Part shown: in pieces, positions 42,374 to 51,317 of the stretch | How the letters are laid out: the number at the start of each line of letters is the position of its first letter | Numbering within the stretch: the stretch's first letter is position 1 | Origin: Mucilaginibacter sp. Bleaf8 | Lineage (GTDB): Bacteria; Bacteroidota; Bacteroidia; Sphingobacteriales; Sphingobacteriaceae | Assembly: GCF_018390515.1 (NCBI RefSeq) | Contig: NZ_JAHBBK010000001.1 | Location: 1,798,001 to 1,862,000 of the forward strand | DNA: 64,000 nt | Reading direction: 5' to 3' | The notes under the pieces: model-generated | Told to the model about the DNA's origin: nothing | The model's database searches: none | Seen by the model: the letters and a program-made list of their open reading frames with translations, nothing else | Made by a program: the position numbers and the translations under genes

Positions 42374-43321
42374 TTAATATTGCCATAAACCCAGTTCCCA
42401 ATCCAATATAGTCTTTTTCACTTTTTCAGATTCGTACAGGCGATCAATACCTTGTGCGTAATCTTTAATACGTTCATCTTTCTGGTTGGATACTTTTACA
42501 ATTACGCTGCTGAATAAACGCTTCATGAACACGTCATCAAAGCTTAAACCAGTAGCATCATTGTTGCGGCTAACAGCTTCTTTAGTAGCCAGTACCTGAC
42601 GCGCTTCCGGGAAATAGATCCAGAACATCGGCTGAAAATCGGTTTCAACACCGGTTACTTTCAGCTTCATTAAGGGCGCTATACCGATAATGCGGGGCTC
42701 GAATATAGAGCGTTGTTTATCAAACACCCAATCTTCTTTGATACGGAAGCGAATAATACTGTCCGGATTAAATTCCCCTGCCTGTACAACGGACCCAACT
42801 TTATCTCCATTGGCATCAAACTTATCCACCACCACGCTATCGGCCAGTTTAGCTCTGGCTTTACCAGGGGTTAGCGGAACCGAAAAGCTATCGCCGTTTG
42901 GATCATCTTTGCTTGGATTTGGATCATACGCAGTCAGTTCGCCAGCATCTACCGCTTCCATCAGCACATCAATTAAACGTGCTTTGGGTGAGCCCAGGTA
43001 CTGATTCATTTTTTCGCGCAAATCAATTTCCCGCCAAACACGCTTGGCGTACACCACATCAGCTTCACGCAGATTTGGGTATGATGTTACGCGGGCACTT
43101 AAAATGTTCGTCTTCTTATAATAACCGTCCATCGGACGTTCAAAGGGTTTGGCTAACGCCTGCTTGCTTGCAGCCGTGTCGGCCACGGGCTGTGTGTTGA
43201 ATGTGGTACTTGCCGCATTCGTGGTAGCAGCCTTGGTGCGTTTGCGTGTAGAACGCCTTTGAGCATAAGTGTCAAAACAAATTAAACTCAGTAACCCAAC
43301 CACCAAAATCTTGCTTCTCAT
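42374..43321 (-). CDS. gldN: T9SS ring protein GldN/PorN
   Basis: The 315-residue periplasmic protein has a signal peptide (MRSKILVVGLLSLICFDTYAQ), then a basic linker and the GldN core (RPMDGYYKKTNILSARVTSYPNLREADVVYAKRVWREIDLREKMN, ending ERIKDYAQGIDRLYESEKVKKTILDWELGLWQY). GldN binds GldK to form the large periplasmic ring of the type IX secretion system. It is the last gene of the operon. The ATG at 43321 is preferred to a TTG eight codons upstream that would overlap less well with a signal peptide. Confidence 0.96.
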   Translation of the reverse strand: MRSKILVVGLLSLICFDTYAQRRSTRKRTKAATTNAASTTFNTQPVADTAASKQALAKPFERPMDGYYKKTNILSARVTSYPNLREADVVYAKRVWREIDLREKMNQYLGSPKARLIDVLMEAVDAGELTAYDPNPSKDDPNGDSFSVPLTPGKARAKLADSVVVDKFDANGDKVGSVVQAGEFNPDSIIRFRIKEDWVFDKQRSIFEPRIIGIAPLMKLKVTGVETDFQPMFWIYFPEARQVLATKEAVSRNNDATGLSFDDVFMKRLFSSVIVKVSNQKDERIKDYAQGIDRLYESEKVKKTILDWELGLWQY

Positions 43322-43352
43322 GTTCGTGTTAATTTGCGCTTTCAAATTCTTT

Positions 43353-44888
43353 TTAGTTTGCTCTTAATGTAATATCATCTAATCCGCGTGCTGAGCCGTC
43401 CGGACCAACAGCCATAATGTTGGTGAAGGCAACCATAGTACCCGGTGTAATCATTGACATTGCCTGACGCATTTGACCTGATAGTTCGCCACCACTGGTT
43501 GACAGTGAAATAGGGTCCTGACGCGGTCTTAAAATTACCATGTTGAAACGGGTAACGCTAAATTTAGCATCAAAGTCAAAGTTTTCCAGTTTAGCAAACA
43601 GCCTGTCTTGTCCTTTCAGGTTAGCTGTTGGGCTGGTACCACCGCTTTTGCCACCAAATACGGCTTTTGGATCTGGTATACGTTTTACACGGAATTGTGT
43701 TGCACCTAATACCTGATTTTTTCCAGGAGAAGCTTCGCCTGATACGGTAACGTTTACTGTACCCGGAGAACTTACCTTAGCGATGTATGAACCGCCTGAA
43801 CCGCTTACCGAACCGCCAGATATGCTCACGCGCAGTTTCTCTTTTGGTATACCCGGAGCTGATACCGAAATCGGGTTTGGAACACCGATATACAGTACGT
43901 TCATTTTATCGGCGGCTACTGTTGCCGATGGTTTAGCCACCTGATAGGTTTGTGGTGCAGTTTTGTACTCTTTAATAGTACCATCGTTTTGTTTAACGCG
44001 GATAGTACCTACCCAGGTGTGTACACCTTCGCCGCTGGTACCTACCGAATACTGACCACGGCCATCTGATACCTGTAAACGTGAACCGTTTACATAAACA
44101 TCAGGACTTGATTTTGAATCAGAAGCAGTCAGGAACACTTCAGCTTTGTAAGGCTGACCTGCAATAACGTAGCTGCTTGGCGCTACAGCAACGGCTGCAA
44201 ACTTATCCAAATTTACTACAGCCTGATCTACTTTACCCAGCACTTTTTTAACGATTTCAGCTTCAGCATTTTTAGTATCAGCCTGAATTTTAGTTAAAGC
44301 TGTAATAGATGCTCCCATTGGTATACCTTCGCCGAAGGTAGCTTCTTGCCAGCTTCTACGGGTTAATTCACCATGTTTAGGTGGATCTACAACTGCAAGG
44401 TTAAAGTTGATGCCCTCACGGTCTTTAGGGTCTAATAAGGCGATAAGTCTTTCGTTAGTTTGATTGATTTTTTCACGCAGCTCTTTACCTTTACCTTTCT
44501 CAATCATATAACGGGCAGATATATCCATATCTGACTTACCTTTATAATCCTGAGTTTTTTCATCCATACCGCCACTTTGATCAATCAAATCTTTTTTAAT
44601 CGACTCTACGTATGTAGTTAATTCATTAGCAATAGCACTTGCTTGCTTTGCCTTATCATAAAGAGGTTTAGCTCTATCTGGTTGTTCTTTTAATTTAGTT
44701 TTTTCGAATGCGTCAAAAGTATTGTTTATACCAGTTTGTACATTACTTTGTGATTGCGAAAGGCTATCTGTTATATTTTTGAATGCATCCAATAAGCTAT
44801 CTGGGATTTGTAAGGCAACCAGGCCTAACAATACCAAATATAGGATGCCCATCATTCGCTGCCTTGGGGTTTCTTTACCTCCAGCCAT
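43353..44888 (-). CDS. gldM: T9SS motor protein GldM/PorM
   Basis: The 511-residue inner-membrane protein has one N-terminal helix (about 11-33: MMGILYLVLLGLVALQI) and a long periplasmic part of four Ig-like domains. The MAGGKETPRQRMMG start keeps Arg9, the membrane residue that in F. johnsoniae GldM is needed for proton-driven rotation with GldL. The periplasmic domains include VAVAPSSYVIAGQPYKAEVFLTAS and SVSAPGIPKEKLRVSISGGSV. It connects the GldL motor to the GldK/N ring. Spacing is 54 bases after gldL and 31 bases before gldN. Confidence 0.97.
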   Translation of the reverse strand: MAGGKETPRQRMMGILYLVLLGLVALQIPDSLLDAFKNITDSLSQSQSNVQTGINNTFDAFEKTKLKEQPDRAKPLYDKAKQASAIANELTTYVESIKKDLIDQSGGMDEKTQDYKGKSDMDISARYMIEKGKGKELREKINQTNERLIALLDPKDREGINFNLAVVDPPKHGELTRRSWQEATFGEGIPMGASITALTKIQADTKNAEAEIVKKVLGKVDQAVVNLDKFAAVAVAPSSYVIAGQPYKAEVFLTASDSKSSPDVYVNGSRLQVSDGRGQYSVGTSGEGVHTWVGTIRVKQNDGTIKEYKTAPQTYQVAKPSATVAADKMNVLYIGVPNPISVSAPGIPKEKLRVSISGGSVSGSGGSYIAKVSSPGTVNVTVSGEASPGKNQVLGATQFRVKRIPDPKAVFGGKSGGTSPTANLKGQDRLFAKLENFDFDAKFSVTRFNMVILRPRQDPISLSTSGGELSGQMRQAMSMITPGTMVAFTNIMAVGPDGSARGLDDITLRAN

Positions 44889-44942
44889 GTGCTATATATT
44901 TTTTAGGTATTAGTTAATGTAATTAAATAAGGTTATCTATAA

Positions 44943-45740
44943 TTAAGCACGTGGTTGGTTCATCGCAGTAAGCATGTTACCGTATACAGAGTTAAGTGCG
45001 CCCAGGTTTTTAGCTAAACGACCTACTTCATCTTTAAACTGTTTAGAATCATCTAATGATTCGTTGAAGTTATTCATGGTCAATGACAGGTTTTGGTAGA
45101 ATTTGTTCATTGATTTCAGGTGTGCACTTGAATCTTGTAATTCCAGCTCATATACTGCATTCAAAGCCGACAGGTTTTTAGCCAGGTTATTTACTTGCTC
45201 ATGGTATGCTTTTGAATCAACATTAGTGCTGGCCATTTCTTGTAAGTTGGCAGACGCTTTAGCAAAAGCAGTGCTCAAGTTATCATAACCAGTAGCGGCG
45301 GCTTTAATTTTGGTTGCAAACTCGTTGGTTGCAGCACCAGCATCAGCTACTTTAGAAATGGTAGCTACTTTATCACCAAAAGTTCTTAAACCTTCGCCTA
45401 ATGAGCCAATCAGTTCAGGATTGATTTTGGCGTCAGCCAGCATTTTGTCTAAAGCGGCAGTATGGCCTGTACTTTGTAATTGAGGTGCAGCGGCGGCAGC
45501 ACGAGGAGCACCTTTATATTCAGGGTCCAGTTCAGGATAGGCTCTTGTCCAGTCTACCTCTTCAGTTTCGCGTTGAAAACCAAGGATAAAGAATAGAAGA
45601 GCTTCGGCAGATAAGCCGATTGCAATAAAATAAGTACTTCCAGGTAAGTGCAAAATTTTAAACATCAAACCGATGATTACAATAGTTGCGCCCCAAGACA
45701 CAATGTTACCAATTCCGTAAGGTTTCTTTTTACCAGCCAT
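44943..45740 (-). CDS. gldL: T9SS motor protein GldL/PorL
   Basis: The 265-residue inner-membrane partner of GldM has two helices: IGNIVSWGATIVIIGLMFKILHLPGS and TYFIAIGLSAEALLFFILGFQ. Glu46 in the second helix and Lys28/His31 correspond by position to residues of GldL reported to carry the proton pathway. A long cytoplasmic helical tail follows (about 80-265), with a repeat-like pattern of MNKFYQNLSLTMNNFNESLDD. It is the second gene of gldKLMN. The motor function is established for the family; residue equivalence is by eye. Confidence 0.96.
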   Translation of the reverse strand: MAGKKKPYGIGNIVSWGATIVIIGLMFKILHLPGSTYFIAIGLSAEALLFFILGFQRETEEVDWTRAYPELDPEYKGAPRAAAAAPQLQSTGHTAALDKMLADAKINPELIGSLGEGLRTFGDKVATISKVADAGAATNEFATKIKAAATGYDNLSTAFAKASANLQEMASTNVDSKAYHEQVNNLAKNLSALNAVYELELQDSSAHLKSMNKFYQNLSLTMNNFNESLDDSKQFKDEVGRLAKNLGALNSVYGNMLTAMNQPRA

Positions 45741-45829
45741 AATTCTTAGTGTAGTTGTTTTTGTTTGTTTTTTTGGGTTAAAGTATTTAATTGAATTTGA
45801 GAGTGTGCAATGTTAACATTAATAAATCA

Positions 45830-47134
45830 TTATCGTTTGTCTCTGAAATCGCGGCCCACAAAGTGTGATACGCAACGGAAACCTATGTATGATTTAGCGG
45901 TGTCCTGATACTCGTAAGAGCGTGTTGCATTTTGCAGGAAGTAACCGATATCTTTCCATGATCCGCCTCTTACCACTTTGCGTTTCAGCACTTCCGGATC
46001 GGTAGCTTTAGCCTCGTAGTTGAACGTTGGCGACATATCATGTACAAAGGTTGATGCCGACTCATCGTAAGCTGAAAGAGTCCACTCCGCTACGTTACCG
46101 GCCATATTGTACAAGCCGTAATCATTCGGGAAGTAAGAGCGTACGTTTACAGTATAAGCGCCGCCATCATCCGTATAGTTACCACGGCCGGGCTTAAAGT
46201 TGGCCAACAAGCAGCCTTTGGCATTTTTGATGTACGGACCACCCCATGGATAATCTGTACCTATTCTTCCACCACGGGACGCATACTCAAACTCGGCCTC
46301 GGTAGGCAAACTGTAAGGCATGCGATGTGGCATATGACGTGAATCTTTATAAGCATCGTTGTAGCGTGAACGCCAGATAGAGAATGCACGGGCCTGGCGC
46401 CAGGTTACACCAACAACCGGATAATTGCGGTATGATGGGTGTGAAAAGTAGCCTTCAACCATAGGCTCATTGGCTGCATAAGCAAAGTCGTTAAGCCATA
46501 CCAGTGTATCGGGATATACCGGAACCGTATCTCTGAAAATGAAATCCGAACGTTTTTTGGTTTTATCAAAACGGGCATCTGATGCGTTGCGCAGTACCAT
46601 GGTGGCGTAGTTGTACTTCAGCAGGCGCACATCAATTTCATTGCGGCCAAAAAGCTGGTCATCGCCTTTGTAGTACATGTCTTGCAAACGGCCGGCATTG
46701 TTGTTTTGGCCTTTGCGGGCACTCCAGATAGGATTACGCTTTACATACTCCCAGTTGATGTACTTTTGATTACCGGCAGCATCACCGTTTTTGGGTTTGT
46801 AGTAGTATTTATCATCGTTCATGTAACGGGTAATGGCGATTGAATCACGAACCCAGTTAATAAACTGATGATATTGGCTGTTGGTGATCTCGGTTTGATC
46901 CATAAAGAATGGTGAAACCGTTACCTGTTTGGTTTGAGCGATCTGTGCAAAAGTAATGTCCTGATCAGTTTGCCCCATCAGGAAAGAGCCACCAGGGATA
47001 TAAACCATACCGGCAGGCAATTCGGCACGAAAACCACGTTGCTGTATACCTAGTACTTCTCCTCTATCACTCTTACTACAACTACTCAATACAACACCTG
47101 CCAAGAATAGCAAAAGAAAGTATTTGTTCCTCAT
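45830..47134 (-). CDS. gldK: T9SS ring lipoprotein GldK/PorK
   Basis: The 434-residue outer-membrane lipoprotein has a lipobox at LSSC (about residue 19) and a formylglycine-generating-enzyme-like (SUMF1) domain that has lost its catalytic role. Signature parts are AGMVYIPGGSFLMGQTDQD, PVVGVTWRQARAFSIWRSRY, GLYNMAGNVAEWTLSAYDES and VVRGGSWKDIGYFLQNATRSYEY. It is the first gene of the cluster and has a 229-base upstream space. Confidence 0.96.
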   Translation of the reverse strand: MRNKYFLLLFLAGVVLSSCSKSDRGEVLGIQQRGFRAELPAGMVYIPGGSFLMGQTDQDITFAQIAQTKQVTVSPFFMDQTEITNSQYHQFINWVRDSIAITRYMNDDKYYYKPKNGDAAGNQKYINWEYVKRNPIWSARKGQNNNAGRLQDMYYKGDDQLFGRNEIDVRLLKYNYATMVLRNASDARFDKTKKRSDFIFRDTVPVYPDTLVWLNDFAYAANEPMVEGYFSHPSYRNYPVVGVTWRQARAFSIWRSRYNDAYKDSRHMPHRMPYSLPTEAEFEYASRGGRIGTDYPWGGPYIKNAKGCLLANFKPGRGNYTDDGGAYTVNVRSYFPNDYGLYNMAGNVAEWTLSAYDESASTFVHDMSPTFNYEAKATDPEVLKRKVVRGGSWKDIGYFLQNATRSYEYQDTAKSYIGFRCVSHFVGRDFRDKR

Positions 47135-47363
47135 TTCTAATTTGTGTTCAGCAATATAAATGTCCCGGTATATGCCTTTCGGACTTTGTTCAGTTATTAG
47201 AAAATAATTTCAATTCAAGATAAATTATTTTACTATTAAAACTTACTGAAATCCGCCTGATAATTTGGCTCCAATCTATTAAATCAGAGCCTATTATCAA
47301 AGCATATGTGGGCTTTTACGTGAAAACAACTAGAAAAGTTCCAGGTAAAAATAACTTTTTTTA

Positions 47364-48122
47364 CTACTTATTAGCCTGCTTAACGTACTGCTCAATGGCC
47401 ATAGTCATGGATGGTGCACCGGGAGTTGGTGCAGGGACGTCCAGTATCAAACCGGCTTCCAGAACCGCCTTATGGGTGGTGGCGCCAAAAGCTGCAATAC
47501 GGGTATTGTTTTGCTTAAAGTCGGGGAAGTTTTTATATAAAGACTGGATGCTTGACGGACTAAAGAAAGCAATCACATCATAAAACACCTCAGCCAGGTC
47601 AGACAAGTCGCTGCATACGGTACGGAAAAGCACTGCAGGTGTAAAATTATAGCCATTCTCTGTCAAAAACTTCTGCGTTTCCTCCGCTGCTACGTCCGAG
47701 CAGGGGTACAGGAACTTTTCGCCGGAATGCTTTTTCAATACCTCTGCCAGATCTGCCGCGGTTTGCTTGCCAAAAAAGATCTTGCGCTTACGGTACTGAA
47801 TGTACTTTTGCAGGTAAAGCGCAATCGTTTCAGACAGGCAGAAGTATTTCATATCAACCGGAACCTCAAAGCGCATCTCTTCGCAAATGCGAAAAAAGTG
47901 ATCGGCTGAATTACGGCTGGTGAAAATTACGGCTGTAAAATCAGCCAGGTTAATCTTTTCTTTACGGAAATCCTTTGCAGGAACGCCTTCTACATGGATA
48001 AAAGACCTGAAATCAATTTTCAGATTTAGTTTCTTAGCCAGTTCAGCGTATGGATTTTTGTCGGTTTCAGGTTTGGGTAAGGTAACTAATATACTCTTAA
48101 CCTTTTTCTTTCTATCTTCCAA
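47364..48122 (-). CDS. hemD: Uroporphyrinogen-III synthase family protein
   Basis: The 252-residue protein has the HemD two-domain alpha/beta fold. VKSILVTLPKPETDKNPYAELAKKLNLKIDFRSFIHV is the first domain, with AVIFTSRNSADHFFRI. The second contains KFLYPCSDVAAEETQKFLTENGYNFTPAVLFRTV and VIAFFSPSSIQSL. It closes hydroxymethylbilane into uroporphyrinogen III for haem. The start is TTG at 48122. Sequence identity in this family is low, so the call rests on the pattern and on hemW nearby. An 8-nt repeat lies between it and the upstream DUF4271 gene. Confidence 0.85.
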   Translation of the reverse strand: MEDRKKKVKSILVTLPKPETDKNPYAELAKKLNLKIDFRSFIHVEGVPAKDFRKEKINLADFTAVIFTSRNSADHFFRICEEMRFEVPVDMKYFCLSETIALYLQKYIQYRKRKIFFGKQTAADLAEVLKKHSGEKFLYPCSDVAAEETQKFLTENGYNFTPAVLFRTVCSDLSDLAEVFYDVIAFFSPSSIQSLYKNFPDFKQNNTRIAAFGATTHKAVLEAGLILDVPAPTPGAPSMTMAIEQYVKQANK

Positions 48123-48128
48123 TTTTTT

Positions 48129-48152
48129 GTGTCTAACTACCTAAGTGTCTAA
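48129..48152 (-). repeat. Three-unit 8-nt repeat (TTAGACAC/TTAGGTAG)
   Basis: On the minus strand TTAGACAC (48152-48145), TTAGGTAG (48144-48137) and TTAGACAC (48136-48129) are contiguous in exact 8-nt steps. The repeat contains the stop codon of the DUF4271 gene (48151-48149) and ends 6 bases before the hemD TTG. Confidence 0.75.
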
Positions 48153-49141
48153 TTGTTCAGTGCCTTAATCAATATTAAAATTGGGCAAATTTCGAGGGCA
48201 CAAAGATAAATAAATAAATAAAACTTATGAAATTTAAAGTTTGAAATGATACTCACACTACTACGCAGATATTGCCACACAAATATAACCACCACCAGTA
48301 GCAGCGCCACCATCAATACATAAGGTATGTATCTGGCCGCCAACAGGCTAAAACATAGCGTTACTGGTAAAAAAACGAAGGTTATATTGAAGTAGGTAAG
48401 ATACAGGATGGAAGTGTAATCGCTCACCAGGCGACCCACGTTGAACACAAAACCGAGAAAACGCAGCAGGATCAGCTTTACAGCAAACAGCACAATCACC
48501 AGTAGTGAAAACGATACAAAAAGCTGTACCCCGCTGATGCTGTAATAAACCTCAAAATAGGAGGTTAGCTGATAAATGAACAGCCCGAAGGTTAAACCAA
48601 AAAGCAAGAACAGTCCCACAAACGTCCACGAATTAAGCAGGTTTTCCTCCTTACTCACTTGCGAGAGGATACGGTTATTGTAAAAAGACTCCAGCACATT
48701 GCGGATGTCTTTACTCATGGCCCGGTTAAGCAGCCCCATGTATACCAGTAAGGCGGTAATAATTAAAATCACCCATTGATCGCGCGTGCGGCGGGTACTG
48801 CCTTCGCGCAGATGACCGCGCTTATTATCGGGACGGTGAAATATGGTATAATCGCTGCTATCGTAGCTTTTAAGCATACTATCTACAAATAAATTGCGGC
48901 GATGCGGATCGGGCGCCTGCACAAATATTTTAGAAAGTGAATCGCCTACAAAATACTGACGTGCCTCCAGTGCATGGGCTACAGAATCGAGCAGACTGGC
49001 CGCAGCAGGCGGCGGTGTGTAAATGCGTTTAGGCGGCGTAGTATCGGCTGTTTGCTCAACCAATGAGGTATCTTCTGTCTGCGCAAAAGCCGTAGTACAG
49101 CAAAAACCAAATATTAATAAGCAAAACAGTATTAAACGCAT
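48149..49141 (-). CDS. DUF4271 integral-membrane protein
   Basis: The 330-residue product has a signal peptide (MRLILFCLLIFGFCCTTAFAQ), a periplasmic segment of about 110 residues with a short basic RRTRDQW stretch, then six or so transmembrane helices from about residue 120 onward (WVILIITALLVYMGLLNRAM, FVGLFLLFGLTFGLFIYQL, LFVSFSLLVIVLFAVKLILL). The DUF4271 family is conserved in Bacteroidota, often next to hemD, as here. Function unknown. A TACTTTTG box (49174-49181) with TTG at 21-base spacing precedes it. Confidence 0.85.
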   Translation of the reverse strand: MRLILFCLLIFGFCCTTAFAQTEDTSLVEQTADTTPPKRIYTPPPAAASLLDSVAHALEARQYFVGDSLSKIFVQAPDPHRRNLFVDSMLKSYDSSDYTIFHRPDNKRGHLREGSTRRTRDQWVILIITALLVYMGLLNRAMSKDIRNVLESFYNNRILSQVSKEENLLNSWTFVGLFLLFGLTFGLFIYQLTSYFEVYYSISGVQLFVSFSLLVIVLFAVKLILLRFLGFVFNVGRLVSDYTSILYLTYFNITFVFLPVTLCFSLLAARYIPYVLMVALLLVVVIFVWQYLRSSVSIISNFKFHKFYLFIYLCALEICPILILIKALNN

Positions 49142-49173
49142 AATTAAATGATGCTTCCAGCTCTAATTGGCCG

Positions 49174-49205
49174 CAAAAGTACCGAAAATTTAAAAGCAAC
49201 CCCAA
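49174..49205 (-). promoter_or_regulatory. Promoter of the DUF4271-hemD unit
   Basis: On the minus strand TTG (49205-49203), a 21-base spacer and TACTTTTG (49181-49174) fit the Bacteroidota consensus. The box lies 33 bases before the ATG. Confidence 0.5.
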
Positions 49206-49330
49206 CTTTGGGCCGTATTAAGTTATTGTAACCGGTATAAATAGTTTTAAAAGCAGCACTAAACGCAGGTGCCGCACGTTTAGCATAAGTTAAACTACAA
49301 TGGTGGTTTAATGCCCAAATGGTTTTTTGT

Positions 49331-49338
49331 TATTTTTG
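49331..49338 (+). promoter_or_regulatory. Candidate -7 box TATTTTTG, near-leaderless
   Basis: Exact TAnnTTTG ending 4 bases before the hemW ATG. If functional, the hemW transcript would be leaderless. Confidence 0.4.
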
Positions 49339-49342
49339 CAGT

Positions 49343-50464
49343 ATGGCCGGTATTTATATTCATATTCCTTTTTGTAAGCAAGCCTGCCATTACTGCGACT
49401 TTCATTTCAGCACATCGCAAAAATACCGCAGTGAAATTGTTGCAGCTTTAGCCAAAGAAATAGCTTTACAAAAAGATTATCTGAACGGCGAACCTGTTGA
49501 AACCATCTACTTTGGCGGTGGCACACCTTCTGTATTGGATGCCGGTGAAATTAATTTTTTGCTGGATGCTGTTACCCAACATCATTTAGTTGCATCCACA
49601 GCCGAGGTTACCTTAGAAGCAAACCCGGACGATTTAAATGACGACAAGGTGGCCGCGCTACGGCAAACGGCTGTGAACCGCTTTAGCATAGGCGTACAAT
49701 CGTTTTTTGATGAAGATTTGATTTGGATGAACCGCGCCCACCGGGGCGGCGAGGCCGAGAGTGCCGTTAAACGCGTGCAGGATGCCGGCTTTAGCAACAT
49801 CACTGCCGATTTGATATACGGCTACCCCCTTCTTAGCGACGATAAGTGGGCACATAATATCAACCAGATGCTCAGCTTTGGAATTCCGCATATTTCGGCC
49901 TATTCTATGACGGTTGAGCCCCGCACGGCTTTGGCTGCACTTATTAAAAAGAAACAAACCCCACCGGTAAACGACCACCAAAGTGCCGTACAATTCATTA
50001 CCCTTATGAACGCGCTGCAGCAGCAAGGTTATGAGCATTATGAGATATCCAACTTTGCCCTGCCCGCACAGTATTCGCGCCATAATTCCAATTATTGGAA
50101 AGGCGTTAAATATGTAGGTATTGGCCCCTCGGCACACTCTTATGATGGGCACAACCGGCAATGGAACGTAGCTAACAACGCCCGTTACCTTAAAGCCCTG
50201 GATGCCGGCACACTGCCTGCCGAACTGGAAGAGCTTACCCTGAGCAACCGCCTCAATGAATATATCATGACCTCCCTGCGCACTATGTGGGGCTTGGATC
50301 TTGACCATTTGGATACCTTGCTGCCGTCGGCAGCGAAGCAGCTGCTTAAAGAAGCGCAAACCTTTATTACCCAGGGCTGGGTATTCCGCCAAAACGATAG
50401 CCTGTACCTCACTACTGAAGGCAAGTTATATGCCGATTACATTGCTGCCGAGTTGTTTTTTTAA
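49343..50464 (+). CDS. hemW: Radical SAM haem chaperone HemW
   Basis: The 373-residue radical SAM protein has the cluster motif Cys11-x3-Cys15-x2-Cys18 (CKQACHYCDF). The fourth cysteine found in oxygen-independent coproporphyrinogen oxidase HemN is Phe20 here, which marks HemW. Conserved parts are YFGGGTPSVL, TLEANPDDL, FSIGVQSFFDEDLIWMNRAH and ITADLIYGYPLLSDDKW. HemW binds haem and delivers it to haem proteins. The ATG at 49343 is used; the longer frame starts with a non-standard codon and adds only unlikely residues. Confidence 0.93.
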   Translation: MAGIYIHIPFCKQACHYCDFHFSTSQKYRSEIVAALAKEIALQKDYLNGEPVETIYFGGGTPSVLDAGEINFLLDAVTQHHLVASTAEVTLEANPDDLNDDKVAALRQTAVNRFSIGVQSFFDEDLIWMNRAHRGGEAESAVKRVQDAGFSNITADLIYGYPLLSDDKWAHNINQMLSFGIPHISAYSMTVEPRTALAALIKKKQTPPVNDHQSAVQFITLMNALQQQGYEHYEISNFALPAQYSRHNSNYWKGVKYVGIGPSAHSYDGHNRQWNVANNARYLKALDAGTLPAELEELTLSNRLNEYIMTSLRTMWGLDLDHLDTLLPSAAKQLLKEAQTFITQGWVFRQNDSLYLTTEGKLYADYIAAELFF

Positions 50465-50611
50465 CGCTTAATACAATAACAGCTGCAACGTAATTAAAGC
50501 TTTTTTGGTTCTCAACTTATTACACCAAAGGGTTTTAAGTAGTTTGGCTATAAAAAAATCCAGAACATCCGGCAGGCCGTAATTCAGTCATATTTCAAAA
50601 CATAACCCACT

Positions 50612-51163
50612 ATGAAAAAATTACTGATTGCGGCATTTGCCTTGGTAGCTTTGGCAACCGCACCCCAAACAACATTTGCACAAACTAAAATGGTAGGCGG
50701 CGCTGCCATGTATCCCACAAAAGACATTGTTGATAATGCCGTAAACTCGAAAGCCCACACCACCCTGGTAGCCGCAGTAAAAGCAGCAGGCTTAGTTGAA
50801 ACATTAAAAGGCGAAGGCCCCTTTACCGTATTTGCACCAACCAACGCCGCTTTTGATAAACTGCCTGAAGGTACCGTAGCAACCCTGCTAAAACCTGAAA
50901 ACAAAGCGCAGCTAACCAAAGTACTCACCTACCATGTAGTAGCGGGTCGTTTAAGCGCTGCCGACTTAATGGCTAAAGTTAAAGCTGGCAACGGTAAAGC
51001 TACTTTAAGCACGGTAAGTGGCGGTACCTTAACAGCTATGATGAGTGGCAAAAAGCTTTATTTAGTTGATGATAAAGGCGGCAAATCATGGGTAACCATC
51101 TCTGATGTTTTCCAAAAAAACGGTGTAATCCATGTAGTGAATGCCGTATTGCTACCTAACTAA
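50612..51163 (+). CDS. Secreted fasciclin-domain protein
   Basis: The 183-residue product has a signal peptide (MKKLLIAAFALVALATAPQTTFAQ) and one FAS1 domain with H1 and H2 motifs: LKGEGPFTVFAPTNAAFDKLPEGTV and KVLTYHVVAGR, then GVIHVVNAVLLPN. FAS1 proteins are extracellular or periplasmic adhesion-like proteins. The exact ligand is unknown. No T9SS C-terminal sorting domain is visible. It is monocistronic and followed by a terminator. Confidence 0.9.
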   Translation: MKKLLIAAFALVALATAPQTTFAQTKMVGGAAMYPTKDIVDNAVNSKAHTTLVAAVKAAGLVETLKGEGPFTVFAPTNAAFDKLPEGTVATLLKPENKAQLTKVLTYHVVAGRLSAADLMAKVKAGNGKATLSTVSGGTLTAMMSGKKLYLVDDKGGKSWVTISDVFQKNGVIHVVNAVLLPN

Positions 51164-51200
51164 CCATCAGTATATTACTGCTTCAATATCTGATTTGATG

Positions 51201-51235
51201 AGCCCGGCAGCCTTGAGCGCCGGGCTTATTTATTT
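51201..51235 (+). terminator. Terminator after the fasciclin gene
   Basis: An 8-bp GC-rich stem (51201-51208 with 51219-51226) with a 10-base loop is followed by TTATTTATTTT. Confidence 0.75.
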
Positions 51236-51288
51236 TGTCAGGCTTACATCAAAAACAAAGCATGCATTTATTGCTTTTCAAAATTAGT

Positions 51289-51296
51289 TACATTTG
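51289..51296 (+). promoter_or_regulatory. Candidate -7 box TACATTTG
   Basis: Exact TAnnTTTG, 21 bases before the cupin ATG. A TTG (51271-51273) lies 15 bases upstream, slightly close for a -33 element. Confidence 0.45.
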
Positions 51297-51317
51297 TACG
51301 TTAATTAATTGTGAACT

